Made by a program: the position numbers and the translations under genes | In this document: in pieces, positions 1 to 8,802 of the stretch | How positions within the stretch are numbered: position 1 is the first letter of the stretch | How the letters are laid out: every line of letters starts with the position of its first letter | Notes under the pieces: generated by a model | Told to the model about the DNA's origin: nothing | The model's database searches: none | The model's input: the letters and a program-made list of their open reading frames with translations, nothing else | DNA from: Burkholderia ubonensis | GTDB lineage: Bacteria; Pseudomonadota; Gammaproteobacteria; Burkholderiales; Burkholderiaceae | Direction: 5' to 3' | NCBI RefSeq assembly: GCF_902833085.1 | Contig: NZ_CADFEB010000003.1 | Span: forward strand, 682,001 to 746,000 | Length of the DNA: 64,000 bases

Positions 1-639
1 CGGCGCGACGTCGACACCGAGGTCTTCCGGCTTCACCGTTTCCAGCGGCTTCTTCTTCGCCTTCATGATGTTCGGCAGCGTCACGTAGCGCGGCTCGTTC
101 AGGCGCAGGTCGGTCGTGACCACGGCCGGCAGCGTCAGCGACAGCGTTTCCGCGCCGCCGTCGACTTCACGCGCAACCGTCGCCTTGCCGTCGGCTACAA
201 CGACCTTCGACGCGAACGTCGCCTGCGGCAGGCCCGCCAATGCGGCGAGCATCTGGCCGGTCTGGTTCGAATCGTCGTCGATTGCCTGCTTGCCGAGGAT
301 CACCAGCTGCAGCTGCTCCTTGTCGACCAGCGCCTTCAGGATCTTCGCGACCGCGAGCGGCTCGACGCCGTCGTTCGATTCGACGAGAATCGCGCGATCC
401 GCGCCGATCGCCAGCGCCGTGCGCAGCGTTTCCTGCGCTTGCGCGACGCCGACCGACACCGCGACGATTTCCGTCGCCACGCCCGCTTCCTTCAGGCGCA
501 CCGCCTCTTCGACGGCGATTTCGTCGAACGGATTGATGCTCATCTTGATGTTTGCCAGATCGACGCCCGATCCGTCGGCCTTCACGCGCACCTTCACATT
601 CGCATCCGCGACGCGCTTCACTGCTACCAGCACTTTCAT
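1..639 (-). CDS. etfB: Electron transfer flavoprotein subunit beta (3' end beyond window)
   Basis: The visible 213 residues start [20 protein letters not shown] and contain the [18 protein letters not shown] stretch typical of EtfB, and the frame is still open at the window edge after [21 protein letters not shown]. The family is about 249 aa, so roughly 36 residues are missing. EtfB pairs with EtfA to carry electrons from acyl-CoA dehydrogenases to ETF-ubiquinone oxidoreductase in the cytoplasm. An AGGAG sits 7 bases before the ATG. Its upstream neighbour on the same strand is an acyl-CoA dehydrogenase, a natural electron donor. This is probably the housekeeping etfBA pair and the edge of the core chromosome next to an accessory region. 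Confidence 0.93.
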   Translation of the reverse strand, partial: MKVLVAVKRVADANVKVRVKADGSGVDLANIKMSINPFDEIAVEEAVRLKEAGVATEIVAVSVGVAQAQETLRTALAIGADRAILVESNDGVEPLAVAKILKALVDKEQLQLVILGKQAIDDDSNQTGQMLAALAGLPQATFASKVVVADGKATVAREVDGGAETLSLTLPAVVTTDLRLNEPRYVTLPNIMKAKKKPLETVKPEDLGVDVAP

Positions 640-773
640 TGCTGCTCCTGATTCAATTTCCTCGATACAGCGGCCGTCCAGTCCCTTCATGTCGTTCACC
701 GATCCGGATTCCTGAACGAATCGACCACATCGATCCGTTGCCCGGTTGCGCGAAGACAGGACGCATGAGGGCT

Positions 774-795
774 CCCGGCTTCGCGCCGGCCGGGA
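774..795. terminator. Hairpin between acyl-CoA dehydrogenase and etfB
   Basis: CCCGGC at 774-779 pairs with GCCGGG at 789-794, and T773 pairs with A795. There is no T-tract on either strand, so this is at most a weak or Rho-assisted terminator for the upstream dehydrogenase gene. Confidence 0.25.
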
Positions 796-815
796 CCCCC
801 GTCGCCGTCGCGCGC

Positions 816-2105
816 TTATTCCCGCGCCCACCCTTCCTGATAGAGCTTCCCGGCCAGCACGCCGAGACGCGACGTGAGGATGTAGTTCTCGCCGTCCTCG
901 ATCAGCGCGGAGCGCACGTCGCGGAAGAGCTTTTCGATCGGGAATTCGCGGGTCGTGCCGTTGCCGCCGAACAGCTGGAACGCCTCGTGCGTGATCTTCA
1001 TCGCTTCCTCGGTCACGCTCACCTTGGCCTGCGCGGTCGCGTACGGGTGACTCTGCGGCGACATCCGCGAATAAGCGAGGCTGCGGCGGGCGATCGCGCG
1101 CGCCATCTCCAGCCGGCGCAGCATCTCGCCCACGCGCAACTGCGTCATCTGATGATCGATCAGCAGCGCGCCGCCCTGCTTGCGCTCGTGCGAATACGCC
1201 AGCGCGAGCTCGAACGCCGCACGGGCCGCGCCGACGAACACCTGGCACATGTGCGTGCCGGCAAACGACCAGGTCGAGGCCAGGTTGCCGAGGTATTCGT
1301 CCTTCAACGCAATCGCGAAGCGCTTCGGCACCTTGACGTTGTCGAAATAGATCTCGCCCTGCGGCAGCGCGCGCTGGCCGATCTTGTCGAGCGGCTTGCC
1401 GCGCGAGATGCCCGGCAGGTCGAGCGGAATGATCATGCCGATGCCGTGCGTGAACGCGCCCTGCTCCCCTTCGCCGTAGAAGCCGTCGCCGTAATCCGCC
1501 GCCATGTATGCGAGCGCGACCTGCGCGACCGAACCGTTCGAGACCCACGCCGAGCTCTGGCCGTTGATGACGATTTCGTCGGCGCCGACCTTAGCGGTCA
1601 CGTTGCCCGTCGGCTGCTTGCCGCCCGCGCTGAGTTCCTGCCGATACAGGATCGCGGCATCGGAGCCGCGGTCGGGCTGCGTGTTCATCCAGCAGCCGAC
1701 CTTGCCGGTACACATGTCGATCAGCTCCTGGTTGCCGACCGACTGGGCCATCATCAACGGCGTGGTCGCGGCGCCAAGCGAAACGGCCAGGCCCGAATCG
1801 CCCCAGCCGAGCTCCTCGCCGATCAGCGATTCGATGCGCACCGCGACCTCCGGCGGAAACTGCGCGATCAGTTGCGGATCGAGCCCGAGCTTCGCGCTTT
1901 CGACAACGGCCGCCCAGTACGGCGAGCCCGGCGCGATCACCTCCTCCGGCGTCATGCGGTCGAGCTCACGGCCGATCGGGCGCAGCACGTCACGCGCGAA
2001 ACGGTGGACCGTGTGCTGGATCGCACTTTCTTCCTCGCTCAACGGCGTCTCGAAACCGGTCAGCCCGACCGACGGCAATGCAGCGGATTTATGCAGACGA
2101 ATCAT
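816..2105 (-). CDS. Acyl-CoA dehydrogenase family protein
   Basis: This 429-aa protein has the three-part acyl-CoA dehydrogenase layout: a helical N-terminal domain, a middle beta domain ([13 protein letters not shown] through [14 protein letters not shown]) and a C-terminal helical domain ending with the [18 protein letters not shown] flavin/tetramer region. It should use FAD to introduce a 2,3-double bond in an acyl-CoA and pass electrons to the ETF encoded just downstream. An AGGAGG ribosome site lies 8 bases before the ATG. The gene has its own promoter, one of four near-identical copies in the window, so it is probably co-regulated with the ligase/thiolase operon upstream rather than with general beta-oxidation. 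The substrate is unknown. Confidence 0.9.
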   Translation of the reverse strand: MIRLHKSAALPSVGLTGFETPLSEEESAIQHTVHRFARDVLRPIGRELDRMTPEEVIAPGSPYWAAVVESAKLGLDPQLIAQFPPEVAVRIESLIGEELGWGDSGLAVSLGAATTPLMMAQSVGNQELIDMCTGKVGCWMNTQPDRGSDAAILYRQELSAGGKQPTGNVTAKVGADEIVINGQSSAWVSNGSVAQVALAYMAADYGDGFYGEGEQGAFTHGIGMIIPLDLPGISRGKPLDKIGQRALPQGEIYFDNVKVPKRFAIALKDEYLGNLASTWSFAGTHMCQVFVGAARAAFELALAYSHERKQGGALLIDHQMTQLRVGEMLRRLEMARAIARRSLAYSRMSPQSHPYATAQAKVSVTEEAMKITHEAFQLFGGNGTTREFPIEKLFRDVRSALIEDGENYILTSRLGVLAGKLYQEGWARE

Positions 2106-2170
2106 TTCGGTTCTCCTCCTCTCCTGGAAGCATGCCGACCGGACAGCGGGTGCATCCGGTCATCCCAAAT

Positions 2171-2204
2171 CTAGTAACACATGCCAAACATAGGTCATGA
2201 TGAC
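2171..2204 (-). promoter_or_regulatory. Conserved promoter/operator copy 1 (acyl-CoA dehydrogenase)
   Basis: On the minus strand a -35 ATGACC (2198-2193) and a -10 TACTAG (2176-2171) are 16 bp apart. A perfect inverted repeat GTCAT-N-ATGAC (2194-2204) overlaps the -35, where a bound repressor would block RNA polymerase. The same arrangement recurs at 8769-8802, 19840-19873 and 23678-23711. A TetR gene ends just upstream. Promoter activity and TetR binding are inferred from this conservation. Confidence 0.7.
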
Positions 2205-2216
2205 AAACACGTAAAA

Positions 2217-2244
2217 GAAAAAAAAGACAGGGTATTCCCCTGTC
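2217..2244 (-). terminator. Rho-independent terminator of operon A
   Basis: GACAGGG (2226-2232) and CCCTGTC (2238-2244) form a 7-bp stem with a 5-base loop. On the minus strand it is followed by a run of eight T. It lies 30 bases past the TetR stop and directly upstream of promoter copy 1. Confidence 0.88.
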
Positions 2245-2275
2245 TCTTCCGGATGCCGCGGGAGAGTTTCGGCCG

Positions 2276-2950
2276 TTATTTTCCGGCGGCTCTCGACGGC
2301 TCTCCGTACACGAGGTAATGGGCGGTTTCCATGAATCTCGCCTCGAGCGCCGGCGTATGCCGCCCCACGCCGGCTTGAAAGGCCAGCCCGTCGGCCATCG
2401 AGATCAGCAGCGTGGCGACGTGCCGGCTGTCGGCCGCGCTGTGCTCCGGATTGGCGGCGCGGACCAGCTGCGCGAGCTCGCGCGTCAGCGTCGCATACCA
2501 TTCGTCGACCAGCCTGCGGCACTCGTCGTCGATCGCCGCGAACGAGAAGAAGTGCGCCCACAGCGCCTTGTATTGCGCATCCTTCGCGTCGCGCAGCGCC
2601 CTTTTCATGAGCGCGTCGAGCATCTCGCGCGGTGGCGCGTCGCTGTCGAGCGCACGCGTCAGGTCTTTCAGATACGTCCCGATGGCGGGCTCGACGACCG
2701 CCCGCAATACGGCCAGCCGCGTCGGAAAGTAGTACTGGAGGTTGCTGACGCTGATCCCTGCGGCAGCGGCGACCGCGCGCTGCGAGAAATCGAGGGCGCC
2801 GCCTTCGAGCAGGAGCTTTCTTGCGACGCGCACGATCGTGTTGCGCGTGCGCACGCCCTGGGCTCGCAAGCCGTCGGTGCCGTTTCCTGCGGGTGCTGCG
2901 CTCGATGTGCGCCGTTTCCTGCCGTTGCGCTGCTCATTGGGCACTGTCAT
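2276..2950 (-). CDS. TetR/AcrR family transcriptional regulator
   Basis: This 224-aa protein has a basic N-terminal tail, then a TetR-type helix-turn-helix around residues 33-82 (RNTIVRVARKLLLEGG, FSQRAVAAAAGISVSNLQYYFP), and an all-helical ligand-binding C-terminal domain. It is the last gene of operon A and is followed at once by a strong terminator and then by promoter copy 1. A GGAAAG lies 3 bases before the ATG. By position it is a candidate repressor for the GTCAT-N-ATGAC palindromes, possibly responding to a pathway intermediate such as an acyl-CoA. Which of the two TetR proteins in the region binds which site cannot be told from the sequence. Confidence 0.88.
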   Translation of the reverse strand: MTVPNEQRNGRKRRTSSAAPAGNGTDGLRAQGVRTRNTIVRVARKLLLEGGALDFSQRAVAAAAGISVSNLQYYFPTRLAVLRAVVEPAIGTYLKDLTRALDSDAPPREMLDALMKRALRDAKDAQYKALWAHFFSFAAIDDECRRLVDEWYATLTRELAQLVRAANPEHSAADSRHVATLLISMADGLAFQAGVGRHTPALEARFMETAHYLVYGEPSRAAGK

Positions 2951-3187
2951 CGCTTTCCGTCGTCGTTTGGGCGCTCTGGCCTCGTGGTAATCATCTCACC
3001 GGCGCTTCGCCGGGCGCTGAAGACTATACCCGATGCCTGACGCATTTTCCAACAAGCCGCTTACGCCCGGCCGGCTTGCCCCGGTGCGTGATCGACCTCC
3101 GTTTCGACGCATCCGGAGCCGGCCCGCAAGGCGTTCCCGATCGGGTGACTCCGTCCGCGGCAACCGCCGCGACACCCGTTGCTATCT

Positions 3188-4531
3188 CTATCCGCTTCGC
3201 GCCGCCGCGTCGCGCACCTTGCGGTTCACCCGCTCGTCGAGCATGTTCGCCATGCCCAGCACCCCGTTGATCGCGCACCATCGCAACGGCTCGGGCAGCG
3301 TCGCAGGCGTCTTGTGGCGCAAGGCCGCCAGCAGCGGATGCTCGGCGCCCCGGATCCGCTCGGCCAGCAGCTCGCCGATCAGCGACTGGGTGCCGACGCC
3401 ATGCCCGGAACACCCGGCGGTGTAGATGACGTTCCGATGCTCGCCGGTCTCGCCCGCCACGGGCAACGCATCGCCGGCCAGGCTGATATAGCCGCTCCAG
3501 CACGCGCGGACCGCGACGTCGCCCAATTCGGGAAAGCGCTCATGCAGCGTCTTCGCGAGCGCGCGATACGCGTCGTTGTCGGGCACGTTCGGCGTCTGCG
3601 AGCCATAGACGTAATGGATCCGCTTCGTCGTCACCACGAGCGTGTTGCGCACCGTCAGGCGATGGCTTTCCATCGTCAGATGCGAGGTCACGATGCCTTC
3701 GCGCCGCGGCCAGCCCAGCGCCGCCAGTTGCGCCTCGGACAGCGGCTCGGTCTCGATCGCCGAGACCCGCAGCGGCATCACCTTGTCGCCGAGCAGGCCA
3801 AGCTGCGGCGTATAGGCATTGGTGGCGAGCACGAGGAACGGCGCGCTCGCGCTGCCGCGTGCGGTGTGCGCCTTGACGACCGGTCCCTCGGTATACGAAA
3901 GCAACGCGGTGTTTTCATAGATCTTCACGCCCGCGCGGAGCGCCGCGCGCCGCAGCCCCATCACGTACTTGCCGGGATTCAGCGTGCCGCCGTGCGGCAT
4001 GTAGCAGCCGAACAGGAACGCCGGCGGGATGCCGCGCGCACGCATCGCGGCATGATCGAGGAACTCCGCCGGAGAACCGAGTTCGACGCCCGTCTCCATG
4101 CTCTCGCGCAGCCGCTTCTCCTGCGACGCATGCACTCCGGCGCGGATGATCCCCGTCGCCTGGTAGTCGCAGTCGATCCCGTATTCGCCGAGCTTGCGTT
4201 CGACGTAGGCGACGCCTTCGTCGTAGAAGCGGACGATCTGCTTCGCCCGCGCGTGCCCCACGCGCTTGAGGAACAGCTCGTATTCGAGCCCCTGGCCGCC
4301 GGCGAGATAGCCCGCGTTCCGGCCGCTCGCACCGAAGCCCGCGAACTCGCGTTCGAGGACGGCCACGCGTGCACCGCGCGCGGCAAGCTCCAGCGCGGTG
4401 GACAGGCCCGCGAAGCCGGCGCCCACGACAATCACGTCCGCGCTGATCTCGCCCTCGAGCGGCGGCTGCGGATCGTCCGGCGTTTCCACCCATCCGCCGA
4501 GCGGACGGTACGTCTCCAGCACTGCATTCAC
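3188..4531 (-). CDS. DadA-family FAD-dependent amine oxidoreductase
   Basis: The 447-aa protein has a Rossmann FAD site ADVIVVGAGFAGLSTALELA at about residues 31-50 and the GRNAG and C-terminal GCSGHGVGTQSL signatures of the DAO/DadA-PuuB family, which oxidise secondary amines or D-amino acids. It starts with GTG behind an AGGGGGAA site. There is no signal peptide, so it acts in the cytoplasm or at the inner membrane face. As the fourth gene of operon A, after a CoA ligase and thiolase, it probably oxidises an amino-acid-like or N-substituted intermediate. Gamma-glutamylputrescine oxidase and sarcosine oxidase-like activities are both possible. Confidence 0.85.
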   Translation of the reverse strand: MNAVLETYRPLGGWVETPDDPQPPLEGEISADVIVVGAGFAGLSTALELAARGARVAVLEREFAGFGASGRNAGYLAGGQGLEYELFLKRVGHARAKQIVRFYDEGVAYVERKLGEYGIDCDYQATGIIRAGVHASQEKRLRESMETGVELGSPAEFLDHAAMRARGIPPAFLFGCYMPHGGTLNPGKYVMGLRRAALRAGVKIYENTALLSYTEGPVVKAHTARGSASAPFLVLATNAYTPQLGLLGDKVMPLRVSAIETEPLSEAQLAALGWPRREGIVTSHLTMESHRLTVRNTLVVTTKRIHYVYGSQTPNVPDNDAYRALAKTLHERFPELGDVAVRACWSGYISLAGDALPVAGETGEHRNVIYTAGCSGHGVGTQSLIGELLAERIRGAEHPLLAALRHKTPATLPEPLRWCAINGVLGMANMLDERVNRKVRDAAARSG

Positions 4532-4687
4532 TCTGATTCCCCCTTCCGACGAACGAGGAACGCGGCCGCGCTCGCGGCCATCTGCGATCCAGTCGCCACT
4601 GCACCGGCCGCGCTTCGCGCGCGGCCATCTCCGCCCCGGCGTCCGTCCTTCGGCGAACGCGCGCCGGGGTACCCGGAATTGCCTTCC

Positions 4688-5929
4688 TCAGTGCCGGCTC
4701 AGGATATGGACGGCAAGCGCGGCCTCCTCGACGCCCTGCAATCCGCCGCCGTTCTCCTGGATGGCATGCCGCGCGCCCTGCACCTGCCGCTCGCCCGCCT
4801 CGCCGCGCAATTGCGTGACCAGTTCGTAGAGCTGACCGATCCCCGTCGCGCCGAGCGGATGACCCTTGGATTCGAGGCCGCCGGACGTGTTGATCGGAAT
4901 GCGCCCGCCGAGCGTGAATTCGCCGCGCTCGGCCGCGGCGCCGGCCTCCCCGAGCGGCGCGAGCCCGAGATTCTCGGCCTGGATGATCTCGCCCATCGCC
5001 GACGCGTCGTGCACTTCGGCGACGTCGATATCCTCCGGGCCGAGCGATGCCTCCTCATAAGCCTGCAGCGCCGCGAGGCGACCGATGCTCTTCCCCGGCT
5101 CGTCGATGCGCCGATGCGTGAAGCTGCGGATCACGCTCGCCGCGATCCGGATGCAGCGGCTGCGATCGGCGCCGATGCGCGCGAGGCCCTCCTCGGTACA
5201 GAGGATCGCCGCGGCCGCGCCGTCCGTCACCGGTGCGCACATCGGCAGCGTGATCGGATAGGTGATCGGCGGCGCCGCGAGCACCTCGTCGATCGTGAAC
5301 GGCTTGCGGAACTGCGAATGCGGGTTGTGCACCGAATGCAGATGGTTCTTCGACGACACGGCGGCGATCTGCCGCTGCGTGGTGCCGTAGGTCTTCATGT
5401 GATAGCGGCACATCGCCGCGTAGATCGCCATGAAGCGGCTGTACGGCTTGTCGGATTCCGATCCCGGCGGCGGCACGACGCCTTCGCCCATCTTCGCCAG
5501 CGTCGCGAAATTCTCGTCGACGCGGGACACGTCCCACCCCGTCTCGAACAGCGCGAGCGCCTTCGCCTTGTCCTCGACGTTCATCTTTTCCGCGCCGAGC
5601 GCCAGCGCGACGTCGCAGGCGCCCGCCCGGAGGTGCTGCACCGCCAGATGCACGGCGGTGCTGCCGGACGCGCATGCGTTCTCGACGTTGAACACCGGCA
5701 CGCCCTCGACGCCGATCTTGCTGAATACGACCTGGCCGGGAATCGACAGCTGGCCCTGCAGCTGTCCGTTGGTGATGCCGGCGTAGAAGGCCGCGCCGAT
5801 CGCGTCGGCGCCGCAGCCGGCGTCCTTGAGGGCGCCGCGCAGCGCCTCGCCGGCGAGATCGTCGATGCTGCGCTCGAAATGCCGGCCGAACACGGTCATC
5901 GCGATGCCGGCAATATAAATGTTGCTCAT
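4688..5929 (-). CDS. Thiolase family protein (SCP-x/lipid-transfer type)
   Basis: This 413-aa protein has the thiolase nucleophile Cys86 in NACASGS, a HDASAMGE segment and the C-terminal GHPLGATG motif. The layout matches the SCP-x-like branch of acetyl-CoA acetyltransferases, which cleave branched or cyclic 3-ketoacyl-CoAs. It is followed 156 bp later by the FAD oxidoreductase and preceded by the acyl-CoA ligase with 25 bp between them, so it belongs to operon A. The likely job is the carbon-carbon cleavage step of a dedicated side-chain degradation pathway. No MaoC-like hydratase partner is present in the window. Confidence 0.9.
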   Translation of the reverse strand: MSNIYIAGIAMTVFGRHFERSIDDLAGEALRGALKDAGCGADAIGAAFYAGITNGQLQGQLSIPGQVVFSKIGVEGVPVFNVENACASGSTAVHLAVQHLRAGACDVALALGAEKMNVEDKAKALALFETGWDVSRVDENFATLAKMGEGVVPPPGSESDKPYSRFMAIYAAMCRYHMKTYGTTQRQIAAVSSKNHLHSVHNPHSQFRKPFTIDEVLAAPPITYPITLPMCAPVTDGAAAAILCTEEGLARIGADRSRCIRIAASVIRSFTHRRIDEPGKSIGRLAALQAYEEASLGPEDIDVAEVHDASAMGEIIQAENLGLAPLGEAGAAAERGEFTLGGRIPINTSGGLESKGHPLGATGIGQLYELVTQLRGEAGERQVQGARHAIQENGGGLQGVEEAALAVHILSRH

Positions 5930-5954
5930 GGTGTAGCGTCCGTGGAAGTGGGGC

Positions 5955-7508
5955 TCAGATCCTGCGTTGCTGACCCTGCCAGTACTGCTCGCGCAGGTCC
6001 TTCTTCAACACCTTGCCGACCGTGCTGCGCGGCAGCGCGGCGACGAAATCCACGCTCTTCGGCGCCTTCACCGATCCTAGCTTCTCCTTGCACAGCGCGA
6101 CGAGCTCCTCGGCGCTCACGTTCTGGCCGGCGTTGAGCTCGACGACAGCCTTCACCGCCTCGCCCCACTTGTCGTCGGGCACGCCGATCACCGCGCAATC
6201 CTGCACCGCCGGGTGCGCCCAGATCACCTGCTCGATCTCGCTCGGGTACACGTTGAAGCCGCCGCTGATGATCATGTCCTTCTTGCGGTCGGTGATGTGC
6301 AGGTAGCCGTCGGTGTCGAGATGGCCGATGTCGCCCGTGTGAAGCCAGCCGTCGACGATCGTGTCGGCCGTCTTGTCCGGCGCGTTGTAGTAGCCCTTCA
6401 TCACGAGGTCGCCGCGCACGCAGATCTCGCCGGTCTCGCCCTGCGGCAGCACCTCGCCGCGATCGTTCAGGATCTCGACGCGCACCAGCGGATTCGGGCG
6501 GCCGACCGACGACAGCCGTTCGTCGGACGCCAGCTTGCCGTCGACGAAATGCTCGGCCGGCGTCATGTTGGCAATCGATGCCGGCGCTTCGGTCTGCCCG
6601 TAGCCGCCGGCCATCACGGGACCGAACACCTCGATCGCGCGCTTGAGCTTTTCGACCGACATCGGCGCGGCGCCGTAGAGGAAATACTTCAGCGACGAAT
6701 AATCGAGCTTCTCGATGCCGGGGATGTCGAGCAGGCGATAGATGACCGTCGGCGGCAGGAAGAACTCTGTGACGCGATGCTGCGCGATCGCGCCGAGCAG
6801 CAGCGCGGGATCGGGCTTCGGCAGCACGACCACCGTGCCGCCGCGCGCCGTGCACGGCAGCGACATCATTCCGGCGGTGTGCGTCATCGGCGCCGCGGCG
6901 AGATTCACCGGTCGCTCGGCGCCATAAGCGCATGCCATCATGAACTGCGCGAAGTAGGTCTGGAACGAGCGGTGCGTGTTCATCACGCCCTTCGGTGCGC
7001 CGGTGGTGCCGCCCGTCGCCGACAGCGTGACGACGTCGTCCGTGTCGTAATCCACGAACGGCATCGTCGACGGCTGGCCCGCGCTCCACGTCGCGAGCGA
7101 CGGCGCCCACGGCAGCTCGGCATCGATGCACACCCAGAGCTTCACTTTCGGCAGCCTGGCGCGCAACGCGTCGATCGCCGTCGCGAACGCCTGCTGGAAG
7201 AACAGCACTTCGCAGTCGAACGCATCGAGCACGTACTGGTTCTCCGCGGGCGTGCTGCGCCCGTTGACCGGGATATACGCGAGGCCGGCACGCCAGAGCC
7301 CGAGCGCGCAACCCCAGGCGGTCACGTCGTTGTCCGCCCAGACGGCCGCTTTGGTTTCCTTCGCGAATCCGGCGGCGAGCAGCCCGTTGGCGATGCGGCA
7401 GGACAGCTCGCCGATCTCCTGGAACGAATAGCTGCGCTCGCCCTGGATATACGCAATGCCGTTCGGGGCAATGCGCCACCCGCGGTCGAAGAAATCAATG
7501 ATTGCCAT
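5955..7508 (-). CDS. AMP-forming acyl-CoA ligase
   Basis: This 517-aa ANL-superfamily enzyme carries the P-loop SATGGTTGAPKGV, the GYGQTEA motif, the hinge TGDIGHLDTDGYLHITDRKK and the C-terminal lysine motif STVGKVLKK. It activates a carboxylic acid to the acyl-adenylate and then the CoA thioester in the cytoplasm. It is the second gene of operon A. Adjacent thiolase and distant acyl-CoA dehydrogenase make a beta-oxidation-like sequence. The acid specificity cannot be read from sequence alone; medium or long-chain, or aryl-alkanoic, acids are possible. Confidence 0.92.
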   Translation of the reverse strand: MAIIDFFDRGWRIAPNGIAYIQGERSYSFQEIGELSCRIANGLLAAGFAKETKAAVWADNDVTAWGCALGLWRAGLAYIPVNGRSTPAENQYVLDAFDCEVLFFQQAFATAIDALRARLPKVKLWVCIDAELPWAPSLATWSAGQPSTMPFVDYDTDDVVTLSATGGTTGAPKGVMNTHRSFQTYFAQFMMACAYGAERPVNLAAAPMTHTAGMMSLPCTARGGTVVVLPKPDPALLLGAIAQHRVTEFFLPPTVIYRLLDIPGIEKLDYSSLKYFLYGAAPMSVEKLKRAIEVFGPVMAGGYGQTEAPASIANMTPAEHFVDGKLASDERLSSVGRPNPLVRVEILNDRGEVLPQGETGEICVRGDLVMKGYYNAPDKTADTIVDGWLHTGDIGHLDTDGYLHITDRKKDMIISGGFNVYPSEIEQVIWAHPAVQDCAVIGVPDDKWGEAVKAVVELNAGQNVSAEELVALCKEKLGSVKAPKSVDFVAALPRSTVGKVLKKDLREQYWQGQQRRI

Positions 7509-7549
7509 GTCTCGTTGTCCTTATAGTCCGTGACGACCCGGCGTCGGCG

Positions 7550-8680
7550 TCACAGTTGCGTCACGGTCGCGCGCGCGAGCCCGCGCTGCTCGAGGAAGCC
7601 GAGCAGGTAGCGATGCCCGAACGCCTTCGAGCCGGACGCGAAGCCGACCTTCGCGGTCTCGCCGTCGAGCAGCTTGACCACGCCGGCGGCATGAATCGCG
7701 CCCGTCGAGATGTACGGCGTGATCCCGTGGAGGGTCGCGCGCACCGACGCGAGCTGGCCGCGGCCGATCGCGAAATCGACGCTGCGCTGGATCGTCGTGC
7801 GCTCGCGCGGCGGCATCGACGGCGTGGTCGAATCGACGACCTGCTTCAGGACTGCGTCCTGCTGCTCGCGCGGCAGGTGCTTGTATTCGGCTTCCCACTT
7901 CTGGCCGAACTGATGCACGAGCTGCATCACGTTGTTGTCGTAGAAGCCGACGCACGAAATGCAGCTGCGCACGCGCGGATCGCGCTCGAAGTAGACGGGC
8001 AGCGACGTGCCGCCCCACGGCAGGCAGAACACCGGCTGCATGAACTCGGGCGCGGCGACGGTGAACGACGCGTCCGGCGCGTGGGGGGCGAGCTTCTTCT
8101 CCCACAGGTAGAAGGATTCGTGGCGGGAGCCGTCGAAGATCGTCGCCGTCGAGCCAACGCTCACGCCCGCTGCGCCGCGCGGGCCGCGCGTCAGCGTCGC
8201 GGTCTCCAGCGCATCGACGCCCGGCGTCTCGAGCGCGAGCTCGGCGGCGATTTCCGCGAACGTGTACATGTACGCATTCGACGACGACACCAGCAGGCCG
8301 GCCTGCCGATACAGTTCGCCGAACTGGTCGCGCACGTTGCGGATGTAGGACTGCTCGCCCGTCGTGTCGAGATGATGGCAGCCGGCCTTCAGCGCCGCTT
8401 CGACGCCGACGAGCCCGAAGTTGGTGAACGGCCCGACGGTGTTGCACACCACCTTCGCGCCGCGGAACGCGTTGACGAGCGCATCGACGTTGTGCTCTGC
8501 CTCGATGATTTCGTATTCCGCGGATTCGAGGCGCACGACGCGCTGCGCCATCATTTCCTTCGCCCGCCCCGCATTACGGGCAACGGCCGTGAACGGGATG
8601 TTCTGGTCGATCAGCCAGTCCATGATCAACATGCCGGTGTAACCGCTTGCGCCATAGACGACGACGGGGTGCTTTGCCAT
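7550..8680 (-). CDS. Saccharopine dehydrogenase-like NAD(P)-binding protein
   Basis: The start is taken as ATG at 8680 (MAKHPVVVYGASGYTG) because an AGGAG precedes it by 7 bases. A longer in-frame extension would run into promoter copy 2. The 376-aa product has an N-terminal Rossmann fold with GASGYTG at residues 10-16 and the trans-acting enoyl reductase/saccharopine dehydrogenase-like arrangement. Such proteins reduce imines, enoyl or keto groups with NAD(P)H, but many are uncharacterised. It is the first gene of operon A. Confidence 0.82.
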   Translation of the reverse strand: MAKHPVVVYGASGYTGMLIMDWLIDQNIPFTAVARNAGRAKEMMAQRVVRLESAEYEIIEAEHNVDALVNAFRGAKVVCNTVGPFTNFGLVGVEAALKAGCHHLDTTGEQSYIRNVRDQFGELYRQAGLLVSSSNAYMYTFAEIAAELALETPGVDALETATLTRGPRGAAGVSVGSTATIFDGSRHESFYLWEKKLAPHAPDASFTVAAPEFMQPVFCLPWGGTSLPVYFERDPRVRSCISCVGFYDNNVMQLVHQFGQKWEAEYKHLPREQQDAVLKQVVDSTTPSMPPRERTTIQRSVDFAIGRGQLASVRATLHGITPYISTGAIHAAGVVKLLDGETAKVGFASGSKAFGHRYLLGFLEQRGLARATVTQL

Positions 8681-8768
8681 GGTTTGTCTCCTGAAACTCG
8701 AGTGGTGATGAATCGGAACGATCAAACTTTGCCGATGTTGCGGGGACCGGATTCCGGTCGCGCCATTT

Positions 8769-8802
8769 CTAGAACACACTGCCAATGTTAGGTCATCATG
8801 AC
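8769..8802 (-). promoter_or_regulatory. Conserved promoter/operator copy 2 (operon A)
   Basis: -35 ATGACC (8796-8791), 16-bp spacer, -10 TTCTAG (8774-8769), with the palindrome GTCAT-N-ATGAC at 8792-8802. The stop codon of the upstream cytochrome c gene (TAA, 8790-8788) lies inside the spacer, so the two transcription units interlock. Confidence 0.7.

Noticed and set aside
3179..6136. 985-aa plus-strand open frame
   Set aside because: It spans two genuine minus-strand genes and their spacer, and its translation is Arg-rich with no recognisable motif.
8764..8800. Sigma-54 promoter (TTGGCA in the shared element)
   Set aside because: The matching -12 GC is absent at the required spacing in all four copies; a sigma-70-type pair with a constant 16-bp spacer fits better.
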